A DNA stretch of 64,000 bases from an uncultured Lachnospiraceae bacterium. Its GTDB lineage: Bacteria; Bacillota; Clostridia; Lachnospirales; Lachnospiraceae. Positions 33,143-41,855 of the stretch are shown here, piece by piece (within the stretch, counting starts at the first letter, position 1; each line of letters starts with the position of its first letter). The position numbers were made by a program, and so were the translations under genes. The stretch spans positions 230,011-294,010 of the forward strand of contig CAJUID010000001.1 of assembly GCA_910585905.1 (NCBI GenBank), written 5' to 3'. The notes below the pieces were generated by a model. It did no database searches and was not told the origin of the DNA. It saw nothing but the letters and a program-made list of their open reading frames with translations.

Positions 33143-33154
33143 GAAAACGTTTTC
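33143..33154. promoter_or_regulatory. LacI-type operator palindrome
   Basis: A perfect 12-bp palindrome GAAAACGTTTTC with a central CG, flanked by TGT and GTGT, matching the general form of LacI/CcpA-family operators. It lies in the 306-base divergent region between the transporter operon and the hybrid kinase. The LacI regulator at the end of the operon is the obvious candidate to bind it; catabolite control by CcpA is the alternative. Confidence 0.6.
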
Positions 33155-33242
33155 GTGTCAGAATAGATAAAAAGGACTTCAAATAAAGACAACTTTGTGC
33201 TATTATAATACCTAATATATAAGCCAATAGAGGGGGAAGCAT

Positions 33243-36161
33243 ATGCGGCAAAAATGGTATATCTTTCCGGCGGTTTTGTCGGTTGTCATATTATTAGGAA
33301 TTTATCAGTGGTATAGTAGTTTTATCAGCCGCAATATATATGAAGAAAGTATCGTACATTTACAAGAAATATATACACAAGTAGACAGGACTTTCGCAGC
33401 ACTTGTCGTAAAAAACTGGAGACTATTGGATTGCTGGGCAAGCTATATGGACCATTTATATATCAGCGATACAGAAGATGATGTAATCAGTCTTATTGAT
33501 CGTGAAAAAGAGCAGTGGGGATTCACAGAATTCTATTTTTTAGACGAGGAAGGCAGATACCAGACTCTAGATGGAAAAAGGGGATCCATTTATTTAGGCA
33601 ACGAGTTGTCGGATTTGACGCAGCAGAAAAAGGAAATTGCTACAGACGGGGTTTTGTCAGACGGGAAAGAACAGACCGTATTTGCAATTCCTACCCGTAC
33701 ACACAGCATCAAAGGCTTTACATATTCTGCAATGGCCGTTAGCTACAGCAGTGAAGACATGGTACGCGTTATTAATGTCGAAGCCTTTTCCGGCAAATCA
33801 GACTGCTATGTTGTTTCTAGCAATGGTGATGTGTTATTCTCCACCAAATTTTCCAAAGAACAACCGGAAAATTTATTAACATATTTAAAAAAGAATGGGC
33901 AGATGACAGAACAGGAATATGCCCAGATACAAGCCGACCTTGAGAACGGAACCAAAGGAAATCTGGAGTACCAGTCTAATAATGGCACAAAATATATTGT
34001 CTATATGCCAGTCAGATTCAAAGACTGGATGCTGGCAGGCATGGTATCCAAAAATGTAGTAGGCAAGCGTTTGAACAATGTACAGATTTTAACAACATCT
34101 GTTCTTGCCTTTATATTTATTATTATATTTATCACCGGATTCTGGCTGCTGATCCGCAGAAATAAAATCAAGCTGGATGAAAAATCCAACGATATCAAAT
34201 ATCGCGAGGAACTTTTTGGGATTTTGGCAAACCTTGCTGAAGATATCTTTGTAATGTTTTCCAAAAATGGATACAAAGTCGAGTATATCAGCCCAAATTT
34301 CGAAGAAATTACCGGAATACCAGTTACAGAGATCAAAAGCGATATTAGAAACCTTGACAAATTATATACACACAGCACCCAGGAGATTCCATTAAATAGC
34401 AGAAATGCCTTAGAAAAAATCCCACTGAATGGCTGCTGGCAGGATGAAATAGAGCTTTCCCATTATAAAACCGGCGAGTCGCACTGGTACTGTGAAATGA
34501 TCTACAGAGTGTCAGTTTCGGACAGTGAAAAATTTATTTTGGTACTCTCGGATAGGACTGCTGAAAAACGTCAGAATCAGGCGCTTAAACAGGCTTTAGC
34601 TATTGCAGAAAGTGCAAATAACGCAAAAAGTAGTTTTCTGTTTAATATGTCCCATGATATTCGCACTCCGATGAACGCCATTGTCGGCTACGCATTGCTT
34701 TTAGATAAAGATGCTGATAAAAAAGAAAAAATCAAGGATTATGCACATAAAATTACGGCATCTAGCAAACACCTGCTGGGACTAATTAATGATATACTTG
34801 ATATGAGCAAGATTGAGAGCGGAAAAACAAAACTTAATTTTGAAGAATTTAATTGTTCTGAGATACTCGAAGATATCTGTGCAGTCATACGCCCACAGGC
34901 AAAAGCAAAGAACCAGGACTTTAGTATTAAATTGCTTTCTATGAAGGATGAGACTTTAATCGGGGATAAAGTCCGTATTTCACAGGTATTGATCAATCTC
35001 TTGTCTAATGCTGTGAAATATACACCTGAGAATGGAAAAATAGAATTTGTAATTGAAAACTTAAGCCAGACCTCTCAACGCTTTGCCCGAATGTCCTTTA
35101 TTATCCGCGATAACGGAATCGGCATGAGCAAAGAATTTTTAGAAACAATTTACGACCCTTTTGTGCGGGAAAGGAACAGCACGATTAGTAAAATTCAGGG
35201 AACCGGACTTGGCCTTGCAATTACCAAAAACCTGCTTGACCTGATGGGAGGTACTATTTCCGTTAAAAGCAGCCCAGGCAAGGGAAGTGAGTTTACCGTA
35301 AATATGTCCCTCCAAATCCCGAAACATGAGGAGAATAGAAATTTCTGGAAAGAATACAAATTACGCAGATTGCTTGTGGTAGATGCAGACGAGGATATCT
35401 GCAAAGGAATCTATGGAAGCATGAATGGTACAGGAGTAGAAGTCTCATACGCTATAACGAAAGAAACGGCTATAGAACTTGCTGAAACGGCTCAGCAAGA
35501 TGGCAAAGAATTTGATATAATCCTAATCGATGAAACATTTGGTTCCGAAACAGCTGCACATCTTTCAGCATGTTCCGGCCAGGATACCATTCTAATCACA
35601 ACAATAGATAACCATGATAACCTTGCAGGCACATCAGAAGCAACTGGGAAAGATGCCCTTTTAGCAAAGCCATTCTTTATTTCTGGCCTGGAACAGGTAA
35701 TCAGAAAAATAAAAGGGGAAAGCAGTGAAGAAGCAGAATCAAAAGATGATGACAATCCATCTTCATTGCTGGGATTACACATTCTAGTTGCAGAGGATAA
35801 TGAGATTAATTCAGAGATTCTTATGGAGCTTCTTAAGATGGAAGGGGCATCTTGTGAAGTATCAGAAAACGGAAAGGCTGTACTGGAACAATTTAAAAAT
35901 TCTGAGCCAGGAAAATATGACCTGATTCTTATGGATGTACAAATGCCCGTAATGGATGGTTATCAGGCTACAAAAGCAATCCGTTCCTGCGGACATCCTG
36001 ATGCCGAAACAATACCAATTGCGGCTATGACCGCAAACGCATTTACAGAGGACATAGACAACGCATTCGCATCTGGAATGAATGCACATATCTCAAAACC
36101 AATTGATATGAATGTGCTAAGAAATACAGTAATGAAACTGTTAAAAGAAAATCATGCCTGA
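33243..36161 (+). CDS. hybrid sensor histidine kinase with two receiver domains
   Basis: 972 residues: a transmembrane helix (about 8-25), an extracellular dCache-like sensor (about 30-275), a second transmembrane helix (about 282-302), PAS (about 325-440), HisKA with phospho-acceptor His471 in NMSHDIRTPMNAI, and HATPase with NLLSNAVKYTP, DNGIGM and GTGLGLAI. A divergent receiver-like domain covers about 705-830, and a canonical receiver about 845-965, with VAEDN, Asp898 in LMDVQMP and SKP. No dedicated output gene is adjacent, so phosphotransfer may go to a remote partner. GAGGGGG precedes the start. nth follows after 14 bases. Confidence 0.9.
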   Translation: MRQKWYIFPAVLSVVILLGIYQWYSSFISRNIYEESIVHLQEIYTQVDRTFAALVVKNWRLLDCWASYMDHLYISDTEDDVISLIDREKEQWGFTEFYFLDEEGRYQTLDGKRGSIYLGNELSDLTQQKKEIATDGVLSDGKEQTVFAIPTRTHSIKGFTYSAMAVSYSSEDMVRVINVEAFSGKSDCYVVSSNGDVLFSTKFSKEQPENLLTYLKKNGQMTEQEYAQIQADLENGTKGNLEYQSNNGTKYIVYMPVRFKDWMLAGMVSKNVVGKRLNNVQILTTSVLAFIFIIIFITGFWLLIRRNKIKLDEKSNDIKYREELFGILANLAEDIFVMFSKNGYKVEYISPNFEEITGIPVTEIKSDIRNLDKLYTHSTQEIPLNSRNALEKIPLNGCWQDEIELSHYKTGESHWYCEMIYRVSVSDSEKFILVLSDRTAEKRQNQALKQALAIAESANNAKSSFLFNMSHDIRTPMNAIVGYALLLDKDADKKEKIKDYAHKITASSKHLLGLINDILDMSKIESGKTKLNFEEFNCSEILEDICAVIRPQAKAKNQDFSIKLLSMKDETLIGDKVRISQVLINLLSNAVKYTPENGKIEFVIENLSQTSQRFARMSFIIRDNGIGMSKEFLETIYDPFVRERNSTISKIQGTGLGLAITKNLLDLMGGTISVKSSPGKGSEFTVNMSLQIPKHEENRNFWKEYKLRRLLVVDADEDICKGIYGSMNGTGVEVSYAITKETAIELAETAQQDGKEFDIILIDETFGSETAAHLSACSGQDTILITTIDNHDNLAGTSEATGKDALLAKPFFISGLEQVIRKIKGESSEEAESKDDDNPSSLLGLHILVAEDNEINSEILMELLKMEGASCEVSENGKAVLEQFKNSEPGKYDLILMDVQMPVMDGYQATKAIRSCGHPDAETIPIAAMTANAFTEDIDNAFASGMNAHISKPIDMNVLRNTVMKLLKENHA

Positions 36162-36175
36162 AGGAGAAAATCAAA

Positions 36176-36811
36176 ATGACGAAAAAGGAACTGGCACTGG
36201 AAATTATTGAACGCCTTAAACGGGAATATCCCGATGCAGGATGTAGCCTAGATTACAATGAGGCATGGAAGTTGCTGGTCAGTGTACGCCTGGCAGCACA
36301 GTGCACAGACGCAAGGGTAAATGTAGTAGTCAAAGAATTATACAAAAAATACCCAGACTGCAACGCCTTGGCGGAAGCAGCAGCGGAAGACATCGAGGAA
36401 ATTGTACGGCCTTGTGGTCTTGGGCGCAGCAAAGCGAGAGATATCAGCGCATGCATGAAAATATTAAGAGACAAATATCATGGAAATGTCCCAGACAATT
36501 TTGATGAACTGCTGAAGCTGCCAGGAGTGGGAAGAAAAAGCGCAAACCTAATTATGGGAGATGTATTTGGTAAGCCGGCAATAGTAACAGACACGCATTG
36601 TATCCGCCTTACCAACAGAATGGGGTTAGTAGATGGCATAAAAGACCCCAAAAAAGTTGAAATGGCACTTTGGGAAATTATTCCCCCAGAAGAGGGGAGT
36701 GATTTCTGCCATAGGCTGGTTTATCATGGCAGGGATGTCTGCACGGCAAGGACAAAACCATTCTGTGAAAAATGCTGTATCAAGGACATCTGCAAGAAAA
36801 CCGGGGTATAA
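36176..36811 (+). CDS. nth: endonuclease III (DNA glycosylase/AP lyase)
   Basis: 211-residue base-excision-repair enzyme removing oxidised pyrimidines. The helix-hairpin-helix LPGVGRKSANLIMGDVFG near residue 115 contains the catalytic Lys; IVTDTHCIRL contains the catalytic Asp. A four-Cys iron-sulfur cluster motif lies at the C-terminus (VCTARTKPFCEKCCIKDIC). The first cluster spacing is seven residues between cysteines rather than the usual six. AAGGAG precedes the ATG. It is followed by its own terminator. Confidence 0.95.
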   Translation: MTKKELALEIIERLKREYPDAGCSLDYNEAWKLLVSVRLAAQCTDARVNVVVKELYKKYPDCNALAEAAAEDIEEIVRPCGLGRSKARDISACMKILRDKYHGNVPDNFDELLKLPGVGRKSANLIMGDVFGKPAIVTDTHCIRLTNRMGLVDGIKDPKKVEMALWEIIPPEEGSDFCHRLVYHGRDVCTARTKPFCEKCCIKDICKKTGV

Positions 36812-36927
36812 GGTGTGATTCTGAGTAAACACTGCAAGAAGGAATCCCAAAACCAATATTTCAGAATCTGGAAATTGTAGTTAAGGCATTGTCCAAACAT
36901 GACGATAATCTTATTAGCTAAGGAGAG

Positions 36928-36974
36928 CGGCTATTTTCAATGGATTGATATAAAATTGAAAATAGCTGTTTTTT
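36928..36974 (+). terminator. intrinsic terminator after nth
   Basis: GCTATTTTCAAT (36930-36941) pairs with ATTGAAAATAGC (36955-36966), extended by wobble and C-G pairs, and is followed by a run of six T. Confidence 0.8.
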
Positions 36975-37039
36975 ATTTGGGGAAACATGCCACAGCGCAA
37001 TAGATATCGACAAAAAAGCTAAACCATCGTTCTATAACA

Positions 37040-37205
37040 CTAGAGTGTGTTTGAAAATTGCTTTCTGCCAGATGTGCGTCACAATTTGTGGGAGATTTGG
37101 GTCAAATGAAGGGCGCATAGTGGGCTATGTAACCTGAATTTGACCCAAATATACCGCAAAGTGGAGCGTGCAGATGGCGGGAATGAATTTTCAAACACGC
37201 TCTAG
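37040..37205. repeat. 166-bp imperfect palindromic element, copy A
   Basis: The ends (37040-37059 and 37186-37205, beginning CTAGAGTGTGTTTGAAAATT) pair at 19 of 20 positions. The whole interval folds back as one long imperfect hairpin, including GGGTCAAAT/ATTTGACCC inner arms and a central GCGCATAGTGGGCTATGT hairpin. The core recurs at 60094-60251. It encodes no transposase and resembles a MITE or a palindromic intergenic unit. Confidence 0.85.
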
Positions 37206-37242
37206 CGCAGGCAGTATCTTTTATATTGGGAGGAAAACAATT

Positions 37243-37914
37243 ATGATGAGAGTGACAAGCCAAATGTTAGACCGGGCAGCTGCAAAATCCGGTCTGCCAA
37301 TTAGACGTGCATCCTTATTGGATTATATTGATAATCCAGGTATGGGAAATAACCCGCTTCTAGATTCCCTTGGGAAAAATAATGGAATTACTGTAGATTC
37401 TACCAGAAAAAATGCATATGAAAAGTTAGGAAAAGCAGCATTAAACTTATTTCAGAGCGTGGGAACCCTTACTTCAGATGATGAAAACTCCGCTTTCGCT
37501 GAAGCGAAAAAAAGCGGCGATACCACAAAGATTCAGAGTGAAATTGAAAATCTTGTAAAGAATTATAACAAAATGTTAGATGTATTAAAATCATCCTCTT
37601 CACCGATTAATACTTATTACCGCGAAATACTAGAGGAGACGGCTGAAGAAAACAGTGAAGCTTTCAGTCAAATAGGAATCACGATTTCTAAAGACGGGGT
37701 TTTAAGCATTGATCAAGAGAAGTTAAAAGCAGCCGACTTGGATAGCTTGGAAAAAATATTTGGGGCATCTGGGACATTTGCACCAAAAGCAGAATTCTTG
37801 GCTGCAAGAATCGCACTAAATGCGCAGGCCGGCATCGCCAGTGTATCGAACCAGTATAATTCAACAGGAAACAACTATTCTGCATCTTATGGCAACTATG
37901 ACTTCTGGGGTTAA
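37243..37914 (+). CDS. orphan Lachnospiraceae-type protein, weak FliD C-terminus likeness
   Basis: 223 residues with no signal or membrane segment. The start MMRVTSQMLDRAAAKSGLP follows GGGAGG; an upstream extension through the palindromic element to 37168 is rejected. The pattern IENLVKNYNKMLDVLKSS, GITISKDGVLSIDQEKLKAADLDSLEKIFG and AARIALNAQAG resembles the C-terminal part of flagellar cap protein FliD. No flagellar genes are near. It ends at a strong terminator and is probably monocistronic. Function is unknown; the FliD link is an inference from pattern. Confidence 0.65.
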   Translation: MMRVTSQMLDRAAAKSGLPIRRASLLDYIDNPGMGNNPLLDSLGKNNGITVDSTRKNAYEKLGKAALNLFQSVGTLTSDDENSAFAEAKKSGDTTKIQSEIENLVKNYNKMLDVLKSSSSPINTYYREILEETAEENSEAFSQIGITISKDGVLSIDQEKLKAADLDSLEKIFGASGTFAPKAEFLAARIALNAQAGIASVSNQYNSTGNNYSASYGNYDFWG

Positions 37915-37965
37915 AAGCACCTCCATGTACATTATGCAGATATAGGGACAGAAAATTTATCACTC

Positions 37966-38001
37966 AAGAAAGTATATGTTTTAGCGTATACTTTCTTTTT
38001 T
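37966..38001 (+). terminator. intrinsic terminator
   Basis: An 11-bp perfect stem AAGAAAGTATA/TATACTTTCTT (37966-37976 with 37987-37997), a 10-base loop and further T residues, 52 bases after the orphan gene. Confidence 0.8.
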
Positions 38002-38082
38002 TATGGATATGACTTATCATAACATGCTTTGGCATTATTTAGCATATGTTTTGGTAATAATTAGGGAAAGGAAAGAGCAGCG

Positions 38083-39249
38083 ATGAGCTTGGTAGAAAAA
38101 GAATGTCTAAACTTCATGAGTAAATTTGATGCATATCCATTTAATGTGATTATCAACGGAAAGGAGCATCTAATTGGCGAAGGAAAACCGGTTTTTACTG
38201 TAGTTTTTCACAAAACACCACGGGTAAATGAACTTTTATCTAGTACATCTATCGCCCTCGGAGAAGCTTACATGCATGGCGATATCGAAATTGAGGGTGA
38301 ATTATATCATGCGCTGTATTATTTTATGGGGCAGATGGGCAAGTTCTCGACAGACAAAAAAGCACTAAAAAAAATAATATTTACGGCTAATACAAAGAAA
38401 AACCAGAAAAAAGAAGTATCCTCCCACTATGATATCGGAAATGACTTTTACAAATTATGGCTTGACGAGACGATGAGTTACTCTTGTGGATATTTCAAAT
38501 CAGAAGAAGACAGCCTGTATGATGCACAATGCAATAAGGTGCAACGAATTCTAGAAAAGCTCTACCTAAAGGAAGGTATGTCCCTGTGCGATATTGGCTG
38601 TGGATGGGGATTTTTGCTGATTGAGGCAGCTAAAAAATATAAAGTACATGGTGTAGGAATCACCTTGAGTTCCGAACAAAAAAATATATTTGAAAAACGA
38701 ATCAGAAAGGAAGGGCTTGAAGACTATCTGTCTGTCAAACTAATGGATTACCGCGACCTAGAGACATTAGATATAAAGTTTGATAGGGTTGTAAGCGTAG
38801 GAATGATTGAACACGTTGGGAGGGATCATTATGCACTATATATGAATTGCGTTAAAAAAGTATTGAAGCCAGGCGGGATATTCCTTTTACATTATATTAG
38901 TGCACTTTTGGAACACCCTGGAGATGCCTGGATTAAAAAATATATTTTCCCTGGCGGCATGATCCCAAGTCTTCGTGAAATCATAAGCATTGCTGCAGAG
39001 TTACATTTTTGTACCGTTGATGTAGAGAGCCTGCGCAGGCATTACAACAAAACACTGCTGCACTGGAACAAAAATTTTCAGGGACACCGTGGAGAAATAG
39101 TGGAAATGTTTAGTGAAGAATTTGCAAGAATGTGGGAATTGTATTTATGCTCTTGTGCTGCAACGTTTAAAAGTGGTATTATAGACTTACATCAAATTTT
39201 ATTTACAAATGATGTAAATAATGATTTGCCGATGACAAGATGGTATTAG
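38083..39249 (+). CDS. cfa: cyclopropane-fatty-acyl-phospholipid synthase
   Basis: 388-residue SAM-dependent enzyme adding a methylene group to unsaturated acyl chains of membrane phospholipids. Motifs: SSHYDIGNDFYKLWLDETMSYSCGYF split near 120-145, the SAM-binding LCDIGCGWGFLLIEAA near 166, SVGMIEHVGRDHY, and C-terminal HYNKTLLHWNKNF. AAAGGAAAGAGCAGCG precedes the ATG. Expected at the cytoplasmic membrane surface, contributing to acid and stress tolerance. Confidence 0.93.
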   Translation: MSLVEKECLNFMSKFDAYPFNVIINGKEHLIGEGKPVFTVVFHKTPRVNELLSSTSIALGEAYMHGDIEIEGELYHALYYFMGQMGKFSTDKKALKKIIFTANTKKNQKKEVSSHYDIGNDFYKLWLDETMSYSCGYFKSEEDSLYDAQCNKVQRILEKLYLKEGMSLCDIGCGWGFLLIEAAKKYKVHGVGITLSSEQKNIFEKRIRKEGLEDYLSVKLMDYRDLETLDIKFDRVVSVGMIEHVGRDHYALYMNCVKKVLKPGGIFLLHYISALLEHPGDAWIKKYIFPGGMIPSLREIISIAAELHFCTVDVESLRRHYNKTLLHWNKNFQGHRGEIVEMFSEEFARMWELYLCSCAATFKSGIIDLHQILFTNDVNNDLPMTRWY

Positions 39250-39333
39250 TTTTATCTGAAAATTTATTTCTGCGAACTTTTTTCTAGAGTGATACGGATT
39301 TTTCAGATATTCTAGCAGAAAGGAGCACAAATT

Positions 39334-40314
39334 ATGAATTTTTTTATTGGCATCTTAGGGGGAGCAGTATTGGCAATTGCCATATTTCCTGCATTTGCAA
39401 AGCTAACTTCAAATCTTTTGCTAAAGAGGCAGTGGAATACAGGACAAATCACCAAAGAAGAGTGGGACAGGGAGAAAAAAAGTTATGGCAGTAATATAGC
39501 TGGTGCGATTTTGGGCCTGGCACTGATTATATTTGCCTTTAGCTTTGTAATTATTCCTACTGGCTATACAGGTGTAAAGACAACATTTGGCCAGGTATCA
39601 CAAAAAACAATGCCAAATGGGTTTAATCTCAAAATCCCATTTGTACAAAAAATCGAAAGGGTCAATAATAAGCAGCAAGATATTGTTTTTGAGAAGAATA
39701 AGATTACTTCAGAAACGAGCGAGCGTAACACGGTAACTTTTGATGGGATTACCGTTACATATCAGATTAACCCTGAAAAGTCGGCGTGGATTCTGGCAAA
39801 TGTCACAGACTACGAAAATAACCTTGTCAGCGAGTCGCTTGTGGCATCAGCGATTAAAACATCCTCAAAAATGTTGACGCCTACTGATGTCACAAACCGA
39901 AGCATCCTAGAACCAAAAGCGCAAGAAAATATTCAGAAATCTCTTGATGAAAAATATGGGGAAGACGTTATCCATATTAATAAGGTGATAATCAATGGCG
40001 CCGAATTTGACAAAGAATATGATGATAAGATTGCCAAGAAACAACAGGCTCAGATGGATTACGAAAAACAGCAGATTGAAAACAAGAAAAATATTGAAAA
40101 GGCCGAGGCAGATGCGACAGTAAAAAAGACAACAGCACAGGCTGAGGCAGATGCATTAAAAATCGCAGCGGAAGCAGAAGCTGAGGCAAATAAGAAAGTG
40201 GCAGACAGTATTACACAGAAACTAATCGAAGATAAGCTGGCCGAAGCCCGGTTAAAACATGGCTGGGTGACAGTAAAGGGTTCTGATACTGTTGTCACGA
40301 CAGATAAAGAATAA
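39334..40314 (+). CDS. SPFH/band-7 (prohibitin-like) membrane protein
   Basis: 326 residues. There are two N-terminal hydrophobic segments (about 3-20 and 52-73), then a band-7 domain (FVIIPTGYTGVKTTFGQVSQKTMPNGFN through the AIKTSSKMLTPTDV region). An Ala/Glu/Lys-rich coiled coil (about 225-295) is typical of SPFH oligomerisation. Such proteins form membrane microdomain scaffolds and often regulate proteases. No NfeD or FtsH partner is adjacent. GAAAGGAG precedes the ATG. Confidence 0.88.
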   Translation: MNFFIGILGGAVLAIAIFPAFAKLTSNLLLKRQWNTGQITKEEWDREKKSYGSNIAGAILGLALIIFAFSFVIIPTGYTGVKTTFGQVSQKTMPNGFNLKIPFVQKIERVNNKQQDIVFEKNKITSETSERNTVTFDGITVTYQINPEKSAWILANVTDYENNLVSESLVASAIKTSSKMLTPTDVTNRSILEPKAQENIQKSLDEKYGEDVIHINKVIINGAEFDKEYDDKIAKKQQAQMDYEKQQIENKKNIEKAEADATVKKTTAQAEADALKIAAEAEAEANKKVADSITQKLIEDKLAEARLKHGWVTVKGSDTVVTTDKE

Positions 40315-40342
40315 CTATTTGTTCTTAACACAATCTAGACAA

Positions 40343-40384
40343 AAAGGGGCTGTTTGGAACTACCTATTTCCCGACAGCCCCTTT
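40343..40384. terminator. intrinsic terminator after the SPFH gene
   Basis: AAAGGGGCTGT (40343-40353) pairs perfectly with ACAGCCCCTTT (40374-40384). It is GC-rich with A/T flanks on both sides. Confidence 0.8.
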
Positions 40385-40503
40385 CATTACACAATCATCA
40401 CAAACATATATATTCACCAAAACAACTTAAAGACAATATGATATAAATACGACAATTTCTGGAAGAACCTATAAGAAAAAATAAAATTTTTCTAAAAAAA
40501 CTC

Positions 40504-40532
40504 TTGCATTTTCATTTCCATGCTGTTATAAT
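40504..40532 (+). promoter_or_regulatory. tRNA-Lys promoter
   Basis: -35 TTGCAT (40504-40509) and perfect -10 TATAAT (40527-40532) with 17-base spacing, 37 bases before the tRNA. Confidence 0.75.
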
Positions 40533-40569
40533 ATCATCGTTGTGAAAAACATATGGTATATTTTAGCAA

Positions 40570-40642
40570 GCGCGATTAGCTCAGCTGGCAGAGCACCTGA
40601 CTCTTAATCAGGGTGTCCAGGGTTCGAACCCCTGATCGCGCA
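40570..40642 (+). tRNA. tRNA-Lys (anticodon CUU)
   Basis: 73-nt cloverleaf. The acceptor stem pairs GCGCGAT (40570-40576) with ATCGCGC (40635-40641), discriminator A at 40642. D-arm GCTCAGCTGGCAGAGC, anticodon stem CCTGA/TCAGG with loop CTCTTAA (anticodon CUU, decodes AAG), T-arm CAGGGTTCGAACCCCTG. CCA is not encoded. It has its own promoter and stands alone. Confidence 0.95.
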
Positions 40643-40750
40643 TTGGAGTCCTTGTTTGGCAGGCTTAGAACTGTTGGGTAGGGGCTTTTTTTAATTCATA
40701 AAAACTTTTCACCTCATAATGTTCCCCATGAAATATACGTTTGCATCATC

Positions 40751-41518
40751 TTATTTTTTCTTTAAACGCGCAATCCCCCATAGCTTTATCTTTGCTGGCA
40801 CCAACCGAATCATGCGGTTTAAGGCTCCTGGTATAATCATCTCTTTATTTCTCATTAACCCTTTATATGCTGATTCTGCCACTCTGTCCGCAGACATAGC
40901 CCAAAATGGGATATTAGAACCAGCCCGTTTAAAAAACTCTGTCCTTGTTGTCCCTGGATAGAGTGTGCAGACCTGTACCCCTTTGCCAGCCGCCTCATAG
41001 CGGATGGCACGGCTATAACTTGCTACATACGCTTTGCTGGCATAATAAGATGCAGTATATGGCCCTGGCATAAATGCGCCTACCGAGGCAACGTTAAGGA
41101 TTTTCCCATGTCCTTTCTGGTACATATCCCTTAGATAAACTTCACAGAGGTGTGTTACAGTCTGAATATTTAGCCGGATCAGCTTTTCCCCTTCCAAAAT
41201 ACCACTTGCTGCTGCCTCTCCCGTGATTCCAACCCCCGCATTATTCACTAAAATGTCTACAGAAAGATTTTTTCGTGTAACCAGCTGATAAACCCGCCCA
41301 GCAGCTCCATCTATGCTTAAGTCCTGACAGATTGTTTCTACTCTGGCGTGTGGATTGTTTCGGATAAGCATTTTCTTTGCACTTGCCAGCCGCGATTCCC
41401 TTGATGATACAAGTATCACCTGATATCCCTCCCTGACAAATCTCTTTGCCAGAGCAAGGCCAATCCCGCTCGTCCCACCGGTAATTAACACAGTTTTATT
41501 ATTTTTTTTATGAACCAT
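40751..41518 (-). CDS. short-chain dehydrogenase/reductase
   Basis: 255-residue classical SDR: TVLITGGTSGIGLALAKRF cofactor loop, LVNNAGVG, catalytic Ser in NVASVGAF and YYASKAYV with Tyr and Lys of the active site. After the core, a basic C-terminal tail (IRLVPAKIKLWGIARLKKK) may associate with membrane. The SSR near the end of beta-2 suggests NADP use. The substrate is unknown; it resembles the acyl/sterol-type DltE-like group. No operon partner. Confidence 0.88.
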   Translation of the reverse strand: MVHKKNNKTVLITGGTSGIGLALAKRFVREGYQVILVSSRESRLASAKKMLIRNNPHARVETICQDLSIDGAAGRVYQLVTRKNLSVDILVNNAGVGITGEAAASGILEGEKLIRLNIQTVTHLCEVYLRDMYQKGHGKILNVASVGAFMPGPYTASYYASKAYVASYSRAIRYEAAGKGVQVCTLYPGTTRTEFFKRAGSNIPFWAMSADRVAESAYKGLMRNKEMIIPGALNRMIRLVPAKIKLWGIARLKKK

Positions 41519-41600
41519 TTTTTCCCTCCAGGCATAAAATACTATATGACGTAATATTATAACCTATTTAGAAAGAGGAAACAAGAAAAGAGGTGATCGT

Positions 41601-41753
41601 ATGTCCCGTCCGGCAAAAAGACTTGCGTGCATCTTACAATGCAATCACTCCCTAAACCGAAAAGCAATCTGCATGAAACGCTCCTGGGATGAAATAGCCG
41701 CCATTTTGGATAAAGCCTGTGCAAAAAAGAAGGGCTGCTGCTGTAAAAAATAA
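41601..41753 (+). CDS. small cysteine-rich protein, unknown
   Basis: 50-residue ORF with an AGGTGATCG ribosome binding site 3-5 bases before the ATG. It is basic and has seven Cys (positions 10, 14, 24, 40, 46, 47, 48), ending with a CCC run and two Lys. The pattern could bind metal or form disulfides. It lies between the divergent SDR gene and the convergent rplJL operon and reads directly into the shared terminator, which fits a real transcript. No family recognised. Confidence 0.55.
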   Translation: MSRPAKRLACILQCNHSLNRKAICMKRSWDEIAAILDKACAKKKGCCCKK

Positions 41754-41756
41754 ATT

Positions 41757-41804
41757 AAAAAGGCACTGCCCATATAATAAATATATAGGGACAATGCCTT
41801 TTTT
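41757..41804. terminator. bidirectional terminator of rplJL and the Cys-rich ORF
   Basis: A long stem pairs AAAAAGGCACTGCCCATATA (41757-41776) with the arm ending at about 41803, with three mismatches and A/T runs at both ends. It lies just after both convergent genes. Confidence 0.8.
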
Positions 41805-41855
41805 ACATTACAATGATTCAAATACCATGAAAACACAGTACATTTACATCGTAAA

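Noticed and set aside
37168..37242. N-terminal extension of the orphan gene through the palindromic element
   Set aside because: The extension lies in the element; GGGAGG precedes the internal ATG at 37243.
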